The notes beneath the pieces were generated by a model. That model made no database searches and had not been told where the DNA came from. It worked only from the letters and a program-made list of their open reading frames with translations. A program made the translations under genes and the position numbers. A DNA stretch of 64,000 nucleotides from NCBI RefSeq assembly GCF_011390835.1, contig NZ_JAABRQ010000015.1, positions 37,301 through 101,300 of the forward strand. Reading direction: 5' to 3'. Numbering within the stretch: position 1 is the first letter of the stretch; every line of letters starts with the position of its first letter. Below are positions 1 to 9,125 of this stretch, one piece after another. Origin of the DNA: Hydrogenophaga sp. Its GTDB lineage: Bacteria > Pseudomonadota > Gammaproteobacteria > Burkholderiales > Burkholderiaceae_C.

Positions 1-345
1 CGAGTCGTAGCCCGCGTTCTTGGTCACCATGGGCAGGATGGTGATGCTATGGTCGTGGCTCAGGAACAGGGTCTGGCCATCGGGCGCAGCGGCCTTGAGC
101 GTCTGGGCCGCAATCTGCCCACCCGCACCAGGCTTGTTCTCCACCACCACCGGCGCACCCAGCTCCAGCTGCAGGCGCTCGCCGAGGATGCGTGCAATCG
201 CGTCGGTGCCACCGCCGGCCGGAAAACCGACCAGCATCTTGGTGACTGGCGCACCCTGGGCCGAAGCCCAGCCGGTGGCGGCGAGGGTGGTCACCAACGC
301 CGCGCCACCCAGGGTGCGGCCAAGCAATCGACGAACAGACATCAT
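1..345 (-). CDS. Bug/TctC-family periplasmic substrate-binding protein (partial, 3' end outside window)
   Basis: Only the N-terminal ~115 residues are in the window; the gene runs off the left edge. Reading on the minus strand from ATG at 345 (a second ATG follows at once) there is a basic N-terminus, a hydrophobic signal segment ending near ATGWASAQ, then the family-typical stretch with GFPAGGGTDAIAR and VVVENKPGAGG. This family (tripartite tricarboxylate transporter receptors) binds organic anions in the periplasm, and most members lack a nearby transporter. It lies just downstream of pcaC on the same strand with a 41-base gap, so cotranscription is likely. The ligand cannot be read from sequence. 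Confidence 0.88.
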   Translation of the reverse strand, partial: MMSVRRLLGRTLGGAALVTTLAATGWASAQGAPVTKMLVGFPAGGGTDAIARILGERLQLELGAPVVVENKPGAGGQIAAQTLKAAAPDGQTLFLSHDHSITILPMVTKNAGYDS

Positions 346-386
346 GTTCAACTCCTGCAGAAAAAAAGGCGATGAGGGAAAACGAG

Positions 387-764
387 TCAGGGCGCGGGCG
401 CGTCCACCACCTCGGCGGCGGTTCGGAATGCTTCCACTGCGGTGGGAACACCGCAATACACGGCAGCGTGCAGTAGCACTTCCTGAACCTCCTGCACAGT
501 GGCGCCATTGTTGAGCGCACCGCGCACATGGCCGCGCAGCTCATGCTGCTTGCCCAGCGCGGTGAGCATCGCCACTGTGACCAGACTGCGCGTCTTGCGA
601 TCCAGTCCGTCGCGCTGCCAGACATCACCCCAGGCGTTGCGAGAGATGTGGTCTTGGATCGGCTGGGTGAAATCGGTGGTGCCGCCCAGCGCTCGGTCAA
701 CGAACGGGTCGCCCATGACCCGGCGGCGCGTGGCCAGCCCCTTGTGATATTGCTCATCTTGCAT
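387..764 (-). CDS. pcaC: 4-carboxymuconolactone decarboxylase
   Basis: This 125-residue protein has the length and order of PcaC: an N-terminus starting MQDEQYHKG, the central ISRNAWGDVW segment, RKTRSLVTVAML and LRGHVRGALNNG. PcaC converts gamma-carboxymuconolactone to beta-ketoadipate enol-lactone in the protocatechuate branch of aromatic degradation. The start at 764 fits family members; the longer reading frame upstream overlaps the divergent promoter region and is not needed. No other pca gene is in the window. A generic AhpD-like role is possible, but the N-terminal match to PcaC is strong. Confidence 0.9.
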   Translation of the reverse strand: MQDEQYHKGLATRRRVMGDPFVDRALGGTTDFTQPIQDHISRNAWGDVWQRDGLDRKTRSLVTVAMLTALGKQHELRGHVRGALNNGATVQEVQEVLLHAAVYCGVPTAVEAFRTAAEVVDAPAP

Positions 765-847
765 GTGTGTCTCCGCGAGGTGGGTGGTGATGGGCGTGAA
801 GGATAAACTCCTTTGCAGCTTTTCCGAACCACCAATGGAGACAACAC

Positions 848-1438
848 ATGAGCCAAGACCGCTATCCCCTGCCCGACCTGAACACGCTGCCGGAGGACAT
901 CCGCGCCAAGGTGATGGAGGTGCAAGAAAAGGCGGGGTTTGTGCCGAATGTGTTTCTGGCATTTGCTCGCCGTCCCGCCGAGTGGCGCGCCTTCTTTGCC
1001 TACCACGACGCGCTGATGACGCCCGAGGCAGTGGGACGAGCTTCAGGCCTGAGCAAGGGTGATCGCGAGATGATCGTCACCACCACCAGCGCCGCCAACC
1101 AGTGCCTCTACTGCGTGGTCGCCCACGGCGCGATTCTGCGCATCTACGAAAAAAAGCCACTGGTGGCTGACCAGGTGGCGGTGAACTACCGCAAGGCCGA
1201 CATCACTCCGCGCCAGCGCGCCATGCTCGACTTCGCCATGAAGGTCTGTCTGGCGTCGCATCAAATCGACGACAGCGATTTTGAGGCCCTGCACGCCCAT
1301 GGCTTCAACGACGAAGACGCCTGGGACATCGCGGCCATCACCGCATTCTTTGGCCTGTCGAACCGCATGGCGAGCTTCAGCGGCATGATGCCCAATCCGG
1401 AGTTTTACCTGATGGGTCGTGTGGCCAAGCAGAAATAA
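848..1438 (+). CDS. Peroxidase-related enzyme, carboxymuconolactone decarboxylase/AhpD-like family
   Basis: 196 residues. The AhpD-like redox motif C86-x2-C89-x3-H93 (CLYCVVAH) is intact and is followed by a typical helical CMD fold segment (ITPRQRAMLDFAMKVC). Members of this uncharacterised peroxidase-related group are thought to reduce hydroperoxides through the cysteine pair. The start is supported by a GGAGA ribosome site seven bases upstream of the ATG. It is divergent from pcaC, with an 83-base space between the starts. The family assignment is sure; the substrate is unknown. Confidence 0.88.
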   Translation: MSQDRYPLPDLNTLPEDIRAKVMEVQEKAGFVPNVFLAFARRPAEWRAFFAYHDALMTPEAVGRASGLSKGDREMIVTTTSAANQCLYCVVAHGAILRIYEKKPLVADQVAVNYRKADITPRQRAMLDFAMKVCLASHQIDDSDFEALHAHGFNDEDAWDIAAITAFFGLSNRMASFSGMMPNPEFYLMGRVAKQK

Positions 1439-1507
1439 GTCCCGGTTCCCGGAAATATCCGCGGCTCATCGCCCGCGGTACATGCAACCCGCGGTACAAA
1501 CGGACGG

Positions 1508-2308
1508 ATGAATCGTTCCGATTTTTCCACCAACCATTCCGATGTGGAGCAGGCCGCACGGGATCGAGACTCACCGCAGAGCTGGCTGGTCAATACCCCG
1601 TTGCTCGACATCCAGCACCCCAAGATACGGCTGCTGGCGTTGCGCCTCACCCAGCTGCAGCAGGGGGACCGAAACAAGGCGCTGGCCTGTTTCCAGTACG
1701 TGCGCGAGCTGCCGTTTGCCTGCCTGCCCGACGGTAACAGCGTCTCGGCCCTGACCGTGTTGCGGCGCGGCAAGGGCGACTGCCACACCAAATCGACCCT
1801 GCTGGTGGCGCTGCTGCGCGCCATCCAGATCCCTTCCCGGCTGCGCTTCGTCACGCTGCGAGCCGACTTCCTGCGTGGTGTGATCGATCTGGGCACCCTG
1901 CCGATCGAACACTGCTGCGTCGAGGTGCTGATCGACGACCGATGGGTCGCGGTCGACAGCCATGTGATGGACCCGCTGCTGGCGCGTGCGGCCCTCGCCC
2001 GTCTGGATAAAGAAAACCGCGACCTTGGCTACGGCATGCACCGCCGGGGCGCCACGGACTGGGACGGCGAACAACAGGCGTTTGCGCCCTTTGTGGCGGA
2101 CGACACCGCCAGTCTGCCGGTGCACGACTGGGGACCGTTCGACGACCCGTACCAGTTCTATAGCCAGGTGCCCGAGCAGCGTGAGCGCTTGGGGATCCGC
2201 GGGCGACTGACCTGGATGGTCGGTGCCCGCGTGGTCAACCGGCGGGTGAAGGCCTTGCGAGATACCGCGATGGGCCAGCTGCAGGCAGTTGCGTCACTGA
2301 GTCGTTGA
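1508..2308 (+). CDS. Transglutaminase-like cysteine protease/peptidase domain protein
   Basis: 266 residues, no signal peptide. The transglutaminase-core triad is visible: Cys92 in KGDCHTKS, His135 in PIEHCCVEV and Asp150 in WVAVDSHV. The segment between Cys and His (LLRAIQIPSRLRFV) is the usual helix-strand of this fold. Bacterial members are usually proteases or amidases rather than true cross-linking enzymes. The C-terminal 100 residues have no motif I recognise. It stands alone between the peroxidase-like gene and a decayed gene on the other strand. Confidence 0.8.
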   Translation: MNRSDFSTNHSDVEQAARDRDSPQSWLVNTPLLDIQHPKIRLLALRLTQLQQGDRNKALACFQYVRELPFACLPDGNSVSALTVLRRGKGDCHTKSTLLVALLRAIQIPSRLRFVTLRADFLRGVIDLGTLPIEHCCVEVLIDDRWVAVDSHVMDPLLARAALARLDKENRDLGYGMHRRGATDWDGEQQAFAPFVADDTASLPVHDWGPFDDPYQFYSQVPEQRERLGIRGRLTWMVGARVVNRRVKALRDTAMGQLQAVASLSR

Positions 2309-2314
2309 GGCGCT

Positions 2315-2766
2315 TCAGGGCATCACCACGCGCAGCAAGCGGCCATTGCTGGTGTCTTCGGTCAGCAGGCAGCGCTGGCCGTCTGGTCCCTGGCGCACGT
2401 CGCGGATGCGCTAACCGAGGCTCACCAGCAGGCGCTCGCGGCCCACTTCGCGCTCGCCCTCAAACACCAGCCGCCACAAGCTGCGCCCGGCCAGCGCACC
2501 GATGAACACGTTGCCCGTCCACTGCATCGGCTGGCTGCCAGTGAAAAAGGCCATCCCGCTGGGCGCGGGCAACGACTGGCAAGCTCGGTGGTGCTCACAG
2601 CACCAGCGGTCGGAACAAAAAGCGCGCTCGGCGGGGCTGGTGCAGGATCAATCAGCGCTGCGGATTCGCTGCCACCACCGCAGGCCACGAGCCAACTGCT
2701 CAGGATCAGCGCTGCGGCAAGAGCCGTGGGGGGCACGAAAATTTCGGAGATGCAACGTGCCCGCAT
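2315..2766 (-). pseudogene. Decayed PQQ-dependent sugar dehydrogenase (GSDH/YliI type), internally deleted
   Basis: Two remnants of one gene lie about 70 codons apart in different frames. From 2766 a lipoprotein signal reads TALAAALILSSWLVAC followed by GGGSES. Near 2585-2315 in another frame the protein reads PSGMAFFTGSQPMQW, NVFIGALAGRSLWRLV and RDVRQGPDGQRCLLTED, the C-terminal blade of glucose/sorbosone dehydrogenases. The middle of the beta-propeller, several hundred residues, is missing. An in-frame TAG at 2411-2413 also replaces the expected Glu in the LGERIRDVR motif. A deletion, a frame change and a stop together make function very unlikely. This explains the long gap between the neighbouring genes. 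Confidence 0.85.
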
Positions 2767-2808
2767 GCGAGGGCGCCCCCGGCCAACCGGGCGCAAGTAT
2801 TTGTGAGC

Positions 2809-3228
2809 TCAGGTGAGCAGCTCGCGCATGCGCGCCGGCAGGGGCGAGGACTTCTGCTGCGGGAAGTTGACCCAGACAGTGGTCGCGCCACCCGATGCGT
2901 ACAGCGTGTCGGGGTCGTCGCTGCGCGAGAGCGTGCACCAGCTCTCGAAGCTGCTGCGGCCGGGGTCGCTCACGAACAGCGTGGCCAGCACATCACCCGG
3001 ATACTCCAGCTGTTTGTGGAAGTTGCAGAACGCGTTGACGATCACCGGCCCTTCGCCCCGCGGATCGGGCTCGCAGCCGATGGCGCGCATCCACTCGATG
3101 CGCACGATCTCCAGGTAGCGGAAGTACACCGTGTTGTTGACGTGACCCATGGCGTCCATGTCACCCCAGCGAATGGGCAGGGTCATGCTGAAGACCAGCT
3201 TCTTGTGAACGGGTAGTTCGAGTTTCAT
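2809..3228 (-). CDS. Acyl-CoA thioesterase, 4-hydroxybenzoyl-CoA thioesterase-like hotdog protein
   Basis: 139 residues starting MKLELPVHKK. The hotdog-fold signature RWGDMDAMGHVNNTVYFRYLE holds the catalytic Asp typical of the 4HBT family (YbgC/FadM type), which hydrolyses acyl-CoA thioesters in the cytoplasm. A long reading frame extends upstream to 3978, but it runs antiparallel through the membrane protein's coding region and is a shadow. The start at 3228 overlaps the stop of the upstream EamA gene by four bases (ATGA), so the pair is translationally coupled. The natural acyl substrate is not readable. Confidence 0.9.
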   Translation of the reverse strand: MKLELPVHKKLVFSMTLPIRWGDMDAMGHVNNTVYFRYLEIVRIEWMRAIGCEPDPRGEGPVIVNAFCNFHKQLEYPGDVLATLFVSDPGRSSFESWCTLSRSDDPDTLYASGGATTVWVNFPQQKSSPLPARMRELLT

Positions 3229-4172
3229 CGATGCGCGCGGATGGAGGCCAGCAGACCGGCCAGGAAAAAACCACAAGCCAGCCACTGAACCAGCGCCGGC
3301 CAGTGGGCAAACCAGAGGAATCCATAGAGCAGCCCAAACACGGTCTCGCTCACAATGAGCTGCCCCGCCAGGCTGCCACTCAAGCGGCGACTGGCCATGT
3401 TCCACAGCACCGACGCGACCCAGGCCGCGCCAATCCCGGTGACCACGCAGACTGCCACAAAGCTGGCCAACCCAGGCTGCTGAGACAGCGTGGCCAGATC
3501 GGTGCCGGCCACAGCCCAGATCAGCAGCGCGCCGAGCCCCGCGGCCACGCCCAGCCAGTTGGCCCACTGGGTGGAGTTCACCTCCGGGTGACGAGCCAGC
3601 CAGCGCGCATTGAGCAGGCCGAACAGCACCCAGGAAGCGGCCGCCAGCGCGGCTAAAAAAACGCCCAGCCAGACCTGCGGTCCGCCGGGCAGCGCGCCCA
3701 GCCCTTGTGCCGTGGCCTGCATCATCAGTCCCATGCCGGCCGCGGTCAGCAGCAGGCCCGGCATCAGCGTTGCCCAGCGCAGGTGAGCCGGCTTGCCCAG
3801 CAGCATCATCCAAAGTGGGATGGTGCCGATCACCAACACCGGCAGCGTGGCGCCAGCGGTCTGGATGGCCATCGCGAGCAACAGGTAATAGCCCGTGTAG
3901 CCGAGCACACTCAGCCCCAGGGCCGCCCCGGCCTGGCGCCAGGTCGGCACCAGCCCAACCCCGCGCAGCGCCGCCCACACCATCAGCACAATCGACAAAG
4001 CCGCGCAGGCTAGGTACCGCCCCACCGTGATGTCGACCGCACTGAAACCTGGCGCCATCAGCGGCGCTACAAACGCCATGCCCCAGAACGCGCCCGCGCC
4101 AAGCCCGGCGAGCACGCCGGTGGACATGCCGGAGGGTAGGCCCGGCGCCATCGAAACCGTGGTGGAGTTCAA
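3225..4172 (-). CDS. EamA/DMT-family membrane transporter
   Basis: 315 residues with about ten hydrophobic segments in two repeats of five, the layout of drug/metabolite transporters. The first repeat begins near GLGAGAFWGMAFVAPL and the second near GVFLAALAAASWVLFGLLNARWL. Such proteins sit in the inner membrane and mostly export small metabolites or amino acids. It is coupled to the downstream thioesterase by an ATGA overlap. A start a few codons downstream (MAPG or MSTG) is possible because the first 16 residues are not hydrophobic. Confidence 0.88.
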   Translation of the reverse strand: MNSTTVSMAPGLPSGMSTGVLAGLGAGAFWGMAFVAPLMAPGFSAVDITVGRYLACAALSIVLMVWAALRGVGLVPTWRQAGAALGLSVLGYTGYYLLLAMAIQTAGATLPVLVIGTIPLWMMLLGKPAHLRWATLMPGLLLTAAGMGLMMQATAQGLGALPGGPQVWLGVFLAALAAASWVLFGLLNARWLARHPEVNSTQWANWLGVAAGLGALLIWAVAGTDLATLSQQPGLASFVAVCVVTGIGAAWVASVLWNMASRRLSGSLAGQLIVSETVFGLLYGFLWFAHWPALVQWLACGFFLAGLLASIRAHR

Positions 4173-4345
4173 ATCAATTCAAGCCCGTGCGAAGCGTTGA
4201 TCCTGAGAGCCGCAGGCTGTGCAGCATGAAAGCGAGGAGAGAGTCTTCCGGCGCGAGTTGTCGTGTTTCAGGGCGCCGCCTATCTGGCTTTGCCAGTGGG
4301 CCAGCGACGCTCCTGGGAGGCTGACGGTGAAGCCGGCGCGAGGGG

Positions 4346-5128
4346 TCAAGCTCCAAACCCATCATCGGCCGCAATCACCGCCCCATTGATGAAATGGCTC
4401 TCGCTGGCACAAAGCATCACCAGCAGCGCATCCAGATCACTCGGCTGGCCCACCCGCTTGCGCGGCAGCATGCTGATCAGCTTCTGGCCCTGCTCGGTGG
4501 TCCAGTGGTGGTGGTTAATCTCGGTGTCGATGTAGCCTGGGCAGATGGCGTTGACGTTGATGCCGAAACGGCCCCACTCCACCGCCATCGCCTTGGTCAT
4601 CTGCACCACCGCTGCCTTGCTCATGCAGTACACGCCGATCTGTGGCAACACCTTCAAGCCGGCCATCGACGCGATGTTGATGATGCGGCCACCGACGTAG
4701 GTTCCGGGCGCGGCGCCCTTGGCGCGCGCCAGCATGCGCTTGGCCACTTCCTGCGCCACGAAGAACGCGCCCTTGGTATTGGTGTTGAGGATGAAGTCGT
4801 AGTCCTCTTCCGTCACATCCTGCAGCCGCTGCGTCGTACTCACGCCCGAGTTGTTGATCAGGATGTCGATCGCGCCGACCTCGGTCTCGGCATGGGCCAC
4901 CGCAGACCGGATCGACGCGAGATCGGTCACGTCAAGCGCCACCACGTGCGCATCGCCGCCCTCGGCTTCAATGTGCGCGCGCAAGGCCATGAGGCGATCG
5001 GTGCGCCGGCTGGCCAGCACAACCGCCGCACCCGCGCGGGCCAGGGTTTTGGCGAACTGCTCGCCCAAGCCACCCGATGCCCCAGTGATGAGCGCCACGC
5101 GCCCCGACAGATCCAGGCTGTATGCCAT
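4346..5128 (-). CDS. SDR-family NAD(P)-dependent oxidoreductase
   Basis: 260 residues, classical short-chain dehydrogenase. The nucleotide-binding TGASGGLG lies at 15-22, NNSG at 92-95, catalytic Ser near 154, and Tyr167-x3-Lys171 in YCMSK; then the INVNAICPGYI segment. ASRR after the second strand suggests NADP(H) preference, an inference from the basic pair. These enzymes oxidise alcohols or reduce ketones in the cytosol. A 173-base gap separates it from the EamA gene on the same strand, and it is divergent from ETF-QO. Relation to fatty-acid or polyhydroxybutyrate metabolism is possible but unproven. Confidence 0.9.
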   Translation of the reverse strand: MAYSLDLSGRVALITGASGGLGEQFAKTLARAGAAVVLASRRTDRLMALRAHIEAEGGDAHVVALDVTDLASIRSAVAHAETEVGAIDILINNSGVSTTQRLQDVTEEDYDFILNTNTKGAFFVAQEVAKRMLARAKGAAPGTYVGGRIINIASMAGLKVLPQIGVYCMSKAAVVQMTKAMAVEWGRFGINVNAICPGYIDTEINHHHWTTEQGQKLISMLPRKRVGQPSDLDALLVMLCASESHFINGAVIAADDGFGA

Positions 5129-5325
5129 TAGAGAGTCTCCTCAAAAGTCGGCGGGAGTGTCCGGTGACACGCCCTGAGTGACAACGATTGTGCCTGCTTC
5201 ACCTCTAGAATCGGTCTCGAGCCAGACACAGGCTGCCCGCAGGGCATGATGAACCATCGGGTCTGCGCGCAATACACCCCGGTGGTTGCCACCAGTCCCC
5301 CACCCAGAGAGAGAGAGCACACAGC

Positions 5326-7011
5326 ATGACGCAAGACGAGATCCTCGCCGCCCACGGACCCCGCGAAGCCATGGAGTACGACGTGGTGGTGATCGGTGGC
5401 GGCCCCGCGGGCTTGGCCACCGCCATCCGGCTCAAGCAACTCGCCACTGAAAAAGGAAGCGATTGCAACGTGTGCGTCCTGGAGAAAGGCTCGGAGCCCG
5501 GCGCTCATATCCTGAGTGGCGCGGTCATGGACCCGCAAGCGCTGACCGAGCTATTCCCCGACTGGAAAGAACGCGGCGCGCCGCTGAACCAGCAGGTGAC
5601 CAGCGACGACGTGCTCTTTCTTTCCGAGTCCGGCCACAGGCGCACACCCGACTTCCTGGTACCGCGCAACTTTCACAATCACGGTAACTACGTCATCAGC
5701 CTGGGCGCGGTGACCAAGTGGCTGGGCGAGCAGGCTGAGGCCGCGGGAGTGGAAATCTTTCCTGGCTTCGCCGCGGCCGAGGTGCTGTACGACGACAAGG
5801 GCGCGGTCAAGGGTGTTGCCACCGGCAACCTCGGAGTGGGCAAAGACGGCGAGCCCACCGAAAGCTTCCAGCTCGGTATGGAGTTGCATGCCAAGTACAC
5901 CGTCTTCGCTGAAGGCGCCCGCGGTCACCTCGGCAAACAGCTGATCGCGAAGTTCAAGCTCGACCAAGGCAAGGACCCGCAAAGCTACGCCATCGGCATC
6001 AAGGAACTGTGGGAAGTGCCGGCCGACAAGGCCCAACCCGGCAAGGTGGTGCACACCGCTGGCTGGCCCATGGACAACGATACCTACGGCGGCGGCTTTC
6101 TGTATCACCTCGAAGGCAACAAGGTCACGCTGGGCTTCGTCACCGGCCTCGACTACCAGAACCCATGGCTCTCGCCGTTCGAGGAAATGCAGCGCTGGAA
6201 AACCCACCCCGCGATCAAGGCCCACATCGAAGGCGGCAAGCGACTAGGTTACGGCGCACGGGCCATTACCGCCGGTGGCCTGCTCTCGCTGCCCAAGACC
6301 GTGTTCCCGGGTGGTGTGCTTGTGGGTTGCGACGCTGGCTTCCTGAACGCAGCGCGCATCAAGGGCAGCCACGCTGCGATCAAGAGCGGCATGCTGGCCG
6401 CCGACGCCGCGTTCGAGGCGCTGGCCGCGGGCCGCAGTAGCGACGAACTCGCCGCCTTCCCCGCAGCGTTCGAGAAGAGCTGGCTGCACACCGAACTGCA
6501 CCAGTCGCGCAACTTCAAGCAGTGGTTCAAGAAGGGCGCCACCATGGGCGCGCTCATGACCGGCATCGAGCAGTGGTTCCTGCCCAAGATCGGTGTCAGC
6601 ACGCCGCCCTGGACCATCCACCGCACGCAGGCCGATCACACCATGCTGCGCCCAGCCGCCGACATGCCGCAGATCAGCTACCCCAAGCCCGATGGCAAAC
6701 TCACGTTCGACCGCCTATCCAGTGTGTTTGTATCCAACACCAACCACGAAGAGCAGCAGCCGGCCCACCTCACGCTCAAGGACGCCAGCGTGCCAGTGAG
6801 CATCAACCTCGCCAAATACGCCGGTCCCGAGAGCCGCTACTGCCCGGCCGGCGTGTACGAATACGTCAAGACCGAGGCAGGAGAAGACCGGCTGCAGATC
6901 AACGCCCAGAACTGCGTCCACTGCAAGACCTGCGACATCAAGGACCCGACGCAGAACATCGTCTGGGTGACCCCGGAAGGCGGCGGTGGACCCAACTACG
7001 CCGGAATGTGA
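5326..7011 (+). CDS. Electron transfer flavoprotein-ubiquinone oxidoreductase
   Basis: 561 residues, the usual length of ETF-QO. The FAD-binding VVIGGGPAGLATAIRL lies near residues 21-36. The ubiquinone-binding domain follows, and the C-terminal [4Fe-4S] site has four cysteines: one in YCPAGVYEY and three in CVHCKTCDI. The enzyme sits on the inner face of the membrane, takes electrons from ETF (fed by acyl-CoA and other flavin dehydrogenases) and passes them to ubiquinone. It starts at an ATG after an AG-rich leader (GAGAGAGAG). Nothing seems to be missing. Confidence 0.96.
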   Translation: MTQDEILAAHGPREAMEYDVVVIGGGPAGLATAIRLKQLATEKGSDCNVCVLEKGSEPGAHILSGAVMDPQALTELFPDWKERGAPLNQQVTSDDVLFLSESGHRRTPDFLVPRNFHNHGNYVISLGAVTKWLGEQAEAAGVEIFPGFAAAEVLYDDKGAVKGVATGNLGVGKDGEPTESFQLGMELHAKYTVFAEGARGHLGKQLIAKFKLDQGKDPQSYAIGIKELWEVPADKAQPGKVVHTAGWPMDNDTYGGGFLYHLEGNKVTLGFVTGLDYQNPWLSPFEEMQRWKTHPAIKAHIEGGKRLGYGARAITAGGLLSLPKTVFPGGVLVGCDAGFLNAARIKGSHAAIKSGMLAADAAFEALAAGRSSDELAAFPAAFEKSWLHTELHQSRNFKQWFKKGATMGALMTGIEQWFLPKIGVSTPPWTIHRTQADHTMLRPAADMPQISYPKPDGKLTFDRLSSVFVSNTNHEEQQPAHLTLKDASVPVSINLAKYAGPESRYCPAGVYEYVKTEAGEDRLQINAQNCVHCKTCDIKDPTQNIVWVTPEGGGGPNYAGM

Positions 7012-7159
7012 ACCTGCCTTTCACCCCGGCATGAGTGACCAGGCCCAATAACGCCCTGTCCATGGCGGGCGGCAAGGCCCCTGCACCATCGCCAAGCCAT
7101 TTTTGCTCCCGCCCGGCAGGTCATCGGCCAGATGCCGAGGCCTTCCGGTACACTGGAAG

Positions 7160-7382
7160 CCGTCAGGAGAGAGCCCCCCCGGCACGGGGGCCGCCGAAGG
7201 CGCAGGAGGTCCGCGTTGCAGCAGCAAGCAGGCCCTGAACGCTCAGGCAAAAGGACTGACCAACACTGCCTTCACCGGCGGTGTCCCCCACTGGAGAGAG
7301 GTCTTCCTCGAGAAGGCCCACCGAAGGAGCAAATGCGGCATCACCCGCGTGAATCTCTCAGGTAAAGCGGACAGGGGGGCAG
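7160..7382 (+). promoter_or_regulatory. Tandem glycine riboswitch (gcvT element) upstream of gcvTHP
   Basis: Two consecutive aptamers are visible. The first runs from GGAGAGA at about 7166 through GCCGAAGGCGCAGG to GCTCAGGCAAAAGGAC near 7257. The second runs from TGGAGAGAGG at about 7292 through CACCGAAGGAGCAA to ATCTCTCAGGTAAAGCGGACAGGGGG. These are the conserved blocks of the gcvT RNA, which binds glycine and usually activates glycine-cleavage genes. It ends about 70 bases before gcvT. A TACACT near 7149 could be the -10 box, but I see no good -35. Confidence 0.93.
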
Positions 7383-7453
7383 CACACGGATGCACCGTGT
7401 CACGTCCGCGCAAAGTGCGTGGACTCTGCCCCAACGCCACCTGAAAGCCCGCC

Positions 7454-8590
7454 GTGTCTGTCGCCTCCTCCACCGCCGATTTGCTCCAGACCCCGCTGCA
7501 CGCCTTGCACCTCGAACTCGGTGCCCGCATGGTGCCGTTCGCTGGCTACGCCATGCCCGTGCAATACCCCATGGGCCTGATGCAGGAACACCTGCACACG
7601 CGTGCCGCCGCCGGGCTGTTCGATGTCTCCCACATGGGGCAGCTGAGGCTGGTCGGCACCGACGCCGCCTCGGCATTCGAGACGCTGATGCCGGTGGACG
7701 TGGTCGACCTGCCCGTGGGCAAGCAGCGCTACGGCCTGCTGCTGAACGACGCCGGCGGCATCATCGACGACCTGATGTTCGTCAACCGCGGCGACGATTT
7801 GTTCGTCATCGTCAATGGCGCTTGCAAGGATGGCGACCTGGCGCACATCGAAGCCACCATCGGCAAGCTCTGCCATGTCGACGCCCAGTTCGACCGCGCC
7901 TTGCTCGCGCTGCAGGGCCCGAAGGCCGTGACCGCCTTGCAGCGCCTGCTGCCCGGGGTGGAGAAACTGGTGTTCATGACCGGCGCCGCGTTTGACTGGG
8001 CCGGTGCCGACCTGTTCATCACCCGCAGCGGCTACACCGGTGAAGACGGATTCGAAATTTCCCTGCCAGCCGATCATGCGGACGCCTTTGCCCGCGCGCT
8101 GCTGGCCCAGCCCGAGGTCAAGCCGGTCGGCCTGGGCGCACGTAACTCGCTGCGCCTGGAAGCCGGGCTGTGCCTCTACGGTCAGGACATTGACGCCACC
8201 ACCACCCCAGTCGAGGCAGGGCTCAACTGGGCGATGCAGAAGGTGCGCCGCACAGGCGGCGCCCGCGCCGGCGGCTTCCCCGGCGCAGAGCGCGTGCTCG
8301 CCCAGCTCGACGGCACCGAGCCGCTGGCCAGAAAACGCGTCGGTCTGGTGGCGCTCGAGCGAGTGCCGGTTCGTGAGCACGTCGAAATCCAGTCGCTCAA
8401 TGGCTCAACCATTGGCGAAGTCACCAGTGGCCTGCTTGGGCCGAGCGCCAACAAACCCATTGCCATGGGCTATGTCAGCGCGGAGCAGTCCGCGGTCGGC
8501 ACCCGCCTGCAGGCCATGGTGCGCGGCAAAGCCGTGCCCATGGAGGTAGCCGCGATGCCGTTTGTGCCCAACCGCTACTACCGAGGATAG
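7454..8590 (+). CDS. gcvT: Glycine cleavage system aminomethyltransferase (T protein)
   Basis: 378 residues. It moves the aminomethyl group on lipoyl-GcvH to tetrahydrofolate, releasing ammonia and forming 5,10-methylene-THF. Family marks include MVPFAGYAMPVQYP near the N-terminus, GLFDVSHMGQ, and RNSLRLEAGLCLYGQD before the folate-binding C-terminal barrel. The gene uses a GTG start, because the reading frame has no ATG in the right place near the family N-terminus. It is the first gene after the glycine riboswitch, so glycine control is expected. Confidence 0.97.
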   Translation: MSVASSTADLLQTPLHALHLELGARMVPFAGYAMPVQYPMGLMQEHLHTRAAAGLFDVSHMGQLRLVGTDAASAFETLMPVDVVDLPVGKQRYGLLLNDAGGIIDDLMFVNRGDDLFVIVNGACKDGDLAHIEATIGKLCHVDAQFDRALLALQGPKAVTALQRLLPGVEKLVFMTGAAFDWAGADLFITRSGYTGEDGFEISLPADHADAFARALLAQPEVKPVGLGARNSLRLEAGLCLYGQDIDATTTPVEAGLNWAMQKVRRTGGARAGGFPGAERVLAQLDGTEPLARKRVGLVALERVPVREHVEIQSLNGSTIGEVTSGLLGPSANKPIAMGYVSAEQSAVGTRLQAMVRGKAVPMEVAAMPFVPNRYYRG

Positions 8591-8704
8591 GCAGCCTGCG
8601 CCCCATGGCGTCTTGCCCATGCGGGCTCGACGCCCCGCCCCCTTGATCTGCCACCCTCATTTTCCCTTTACGTCTACCCCTTTACTTTTGACAGGAGCAC
8701 AGCC

Positions 8705-9067
8705 ATGACCACCAAGTACACCGAAGACCACGAATGGATCCGCGTTGAGGGCGATGTCGCCACCGTCGGCATCACCCACCATGCGCAGGATGCGCTGGGC
8801 GATGTGGTGTTTGTCGATCTGCCCGAAGTGGGCAAGTCGTTTGCGCAAAAAGACGTAGCCGGTGTGGTCGAGTCGGTGAAAGCCGCCGCCGATGTGTACA
8901 TGCCGGTCAGTGGCGAAGTGGTGGAAGTCAATGAAACCCTGCGTGGCGATCCGTCGCTGGCCAACAGCGATCCGCTGGCGACTGGTTGGTTCTTCAAGGT
9001 CAAGCTGTCGACGCCCGCCGAAGTGGACGCGCTGCTCGACGAAACCGCCTACGCTGCACTCACTTGA
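8705..9067 (+). CDS. gcvH: Glycine cleavage system H protein (lipoyl carrier)
   Basis: 120 residues, standard length. The lipoylated lysine is Lys59 in [12 protein letters not shown]. GcvH carries the aminomethyl intermediate between the P and T proteins. A GACAGGAG ribosome site lies just upstream of the ATG. A 114-base spacer separates it from gcvT and contains GC-rich inverted segments but no gene. Same strand and same riboswitch-controlled unit as gcvT and gcvP. Confidence 0.97.
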   Translation: MTTKYTEDHEWIRVEGDVATVGITHHAQDALGDVVFVDLPEVGKSFAQKDVAGVVESVKAAADVYMPVSGEVVEVNETLRGDPSLANSDPLATGWFFKVKLSTPAEVDALLDETAYAALT

Positions 9068-9071
9068 CCCA

Positions 9072-9125
9072 CCCTTGCCGCGCTTCGCGCGTCCCCCTCA
9101 AGGGGGCGGCGCTGGCGGCCCGGCG
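9072..9125. repeat. GC-rich extragenic hairpin between gcvH and gcvP
   Basis: The spacer contains CGCGCTTCGCGCG followed by CCCCCTCAAGGGGG, two strong small hairpins, then GGCGGCGCTGGCGGCCCGGCG. Similar extragenic sequence (CCCCGAGGGGGCTGCCC) lies at 42,795-42,870. Such elements are common between genes in Comamonadaceae. It could reduce gcvP expression relative to gcvTH or stabilise the upstream mRNA. The role is inference. Confidence 0.5.
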
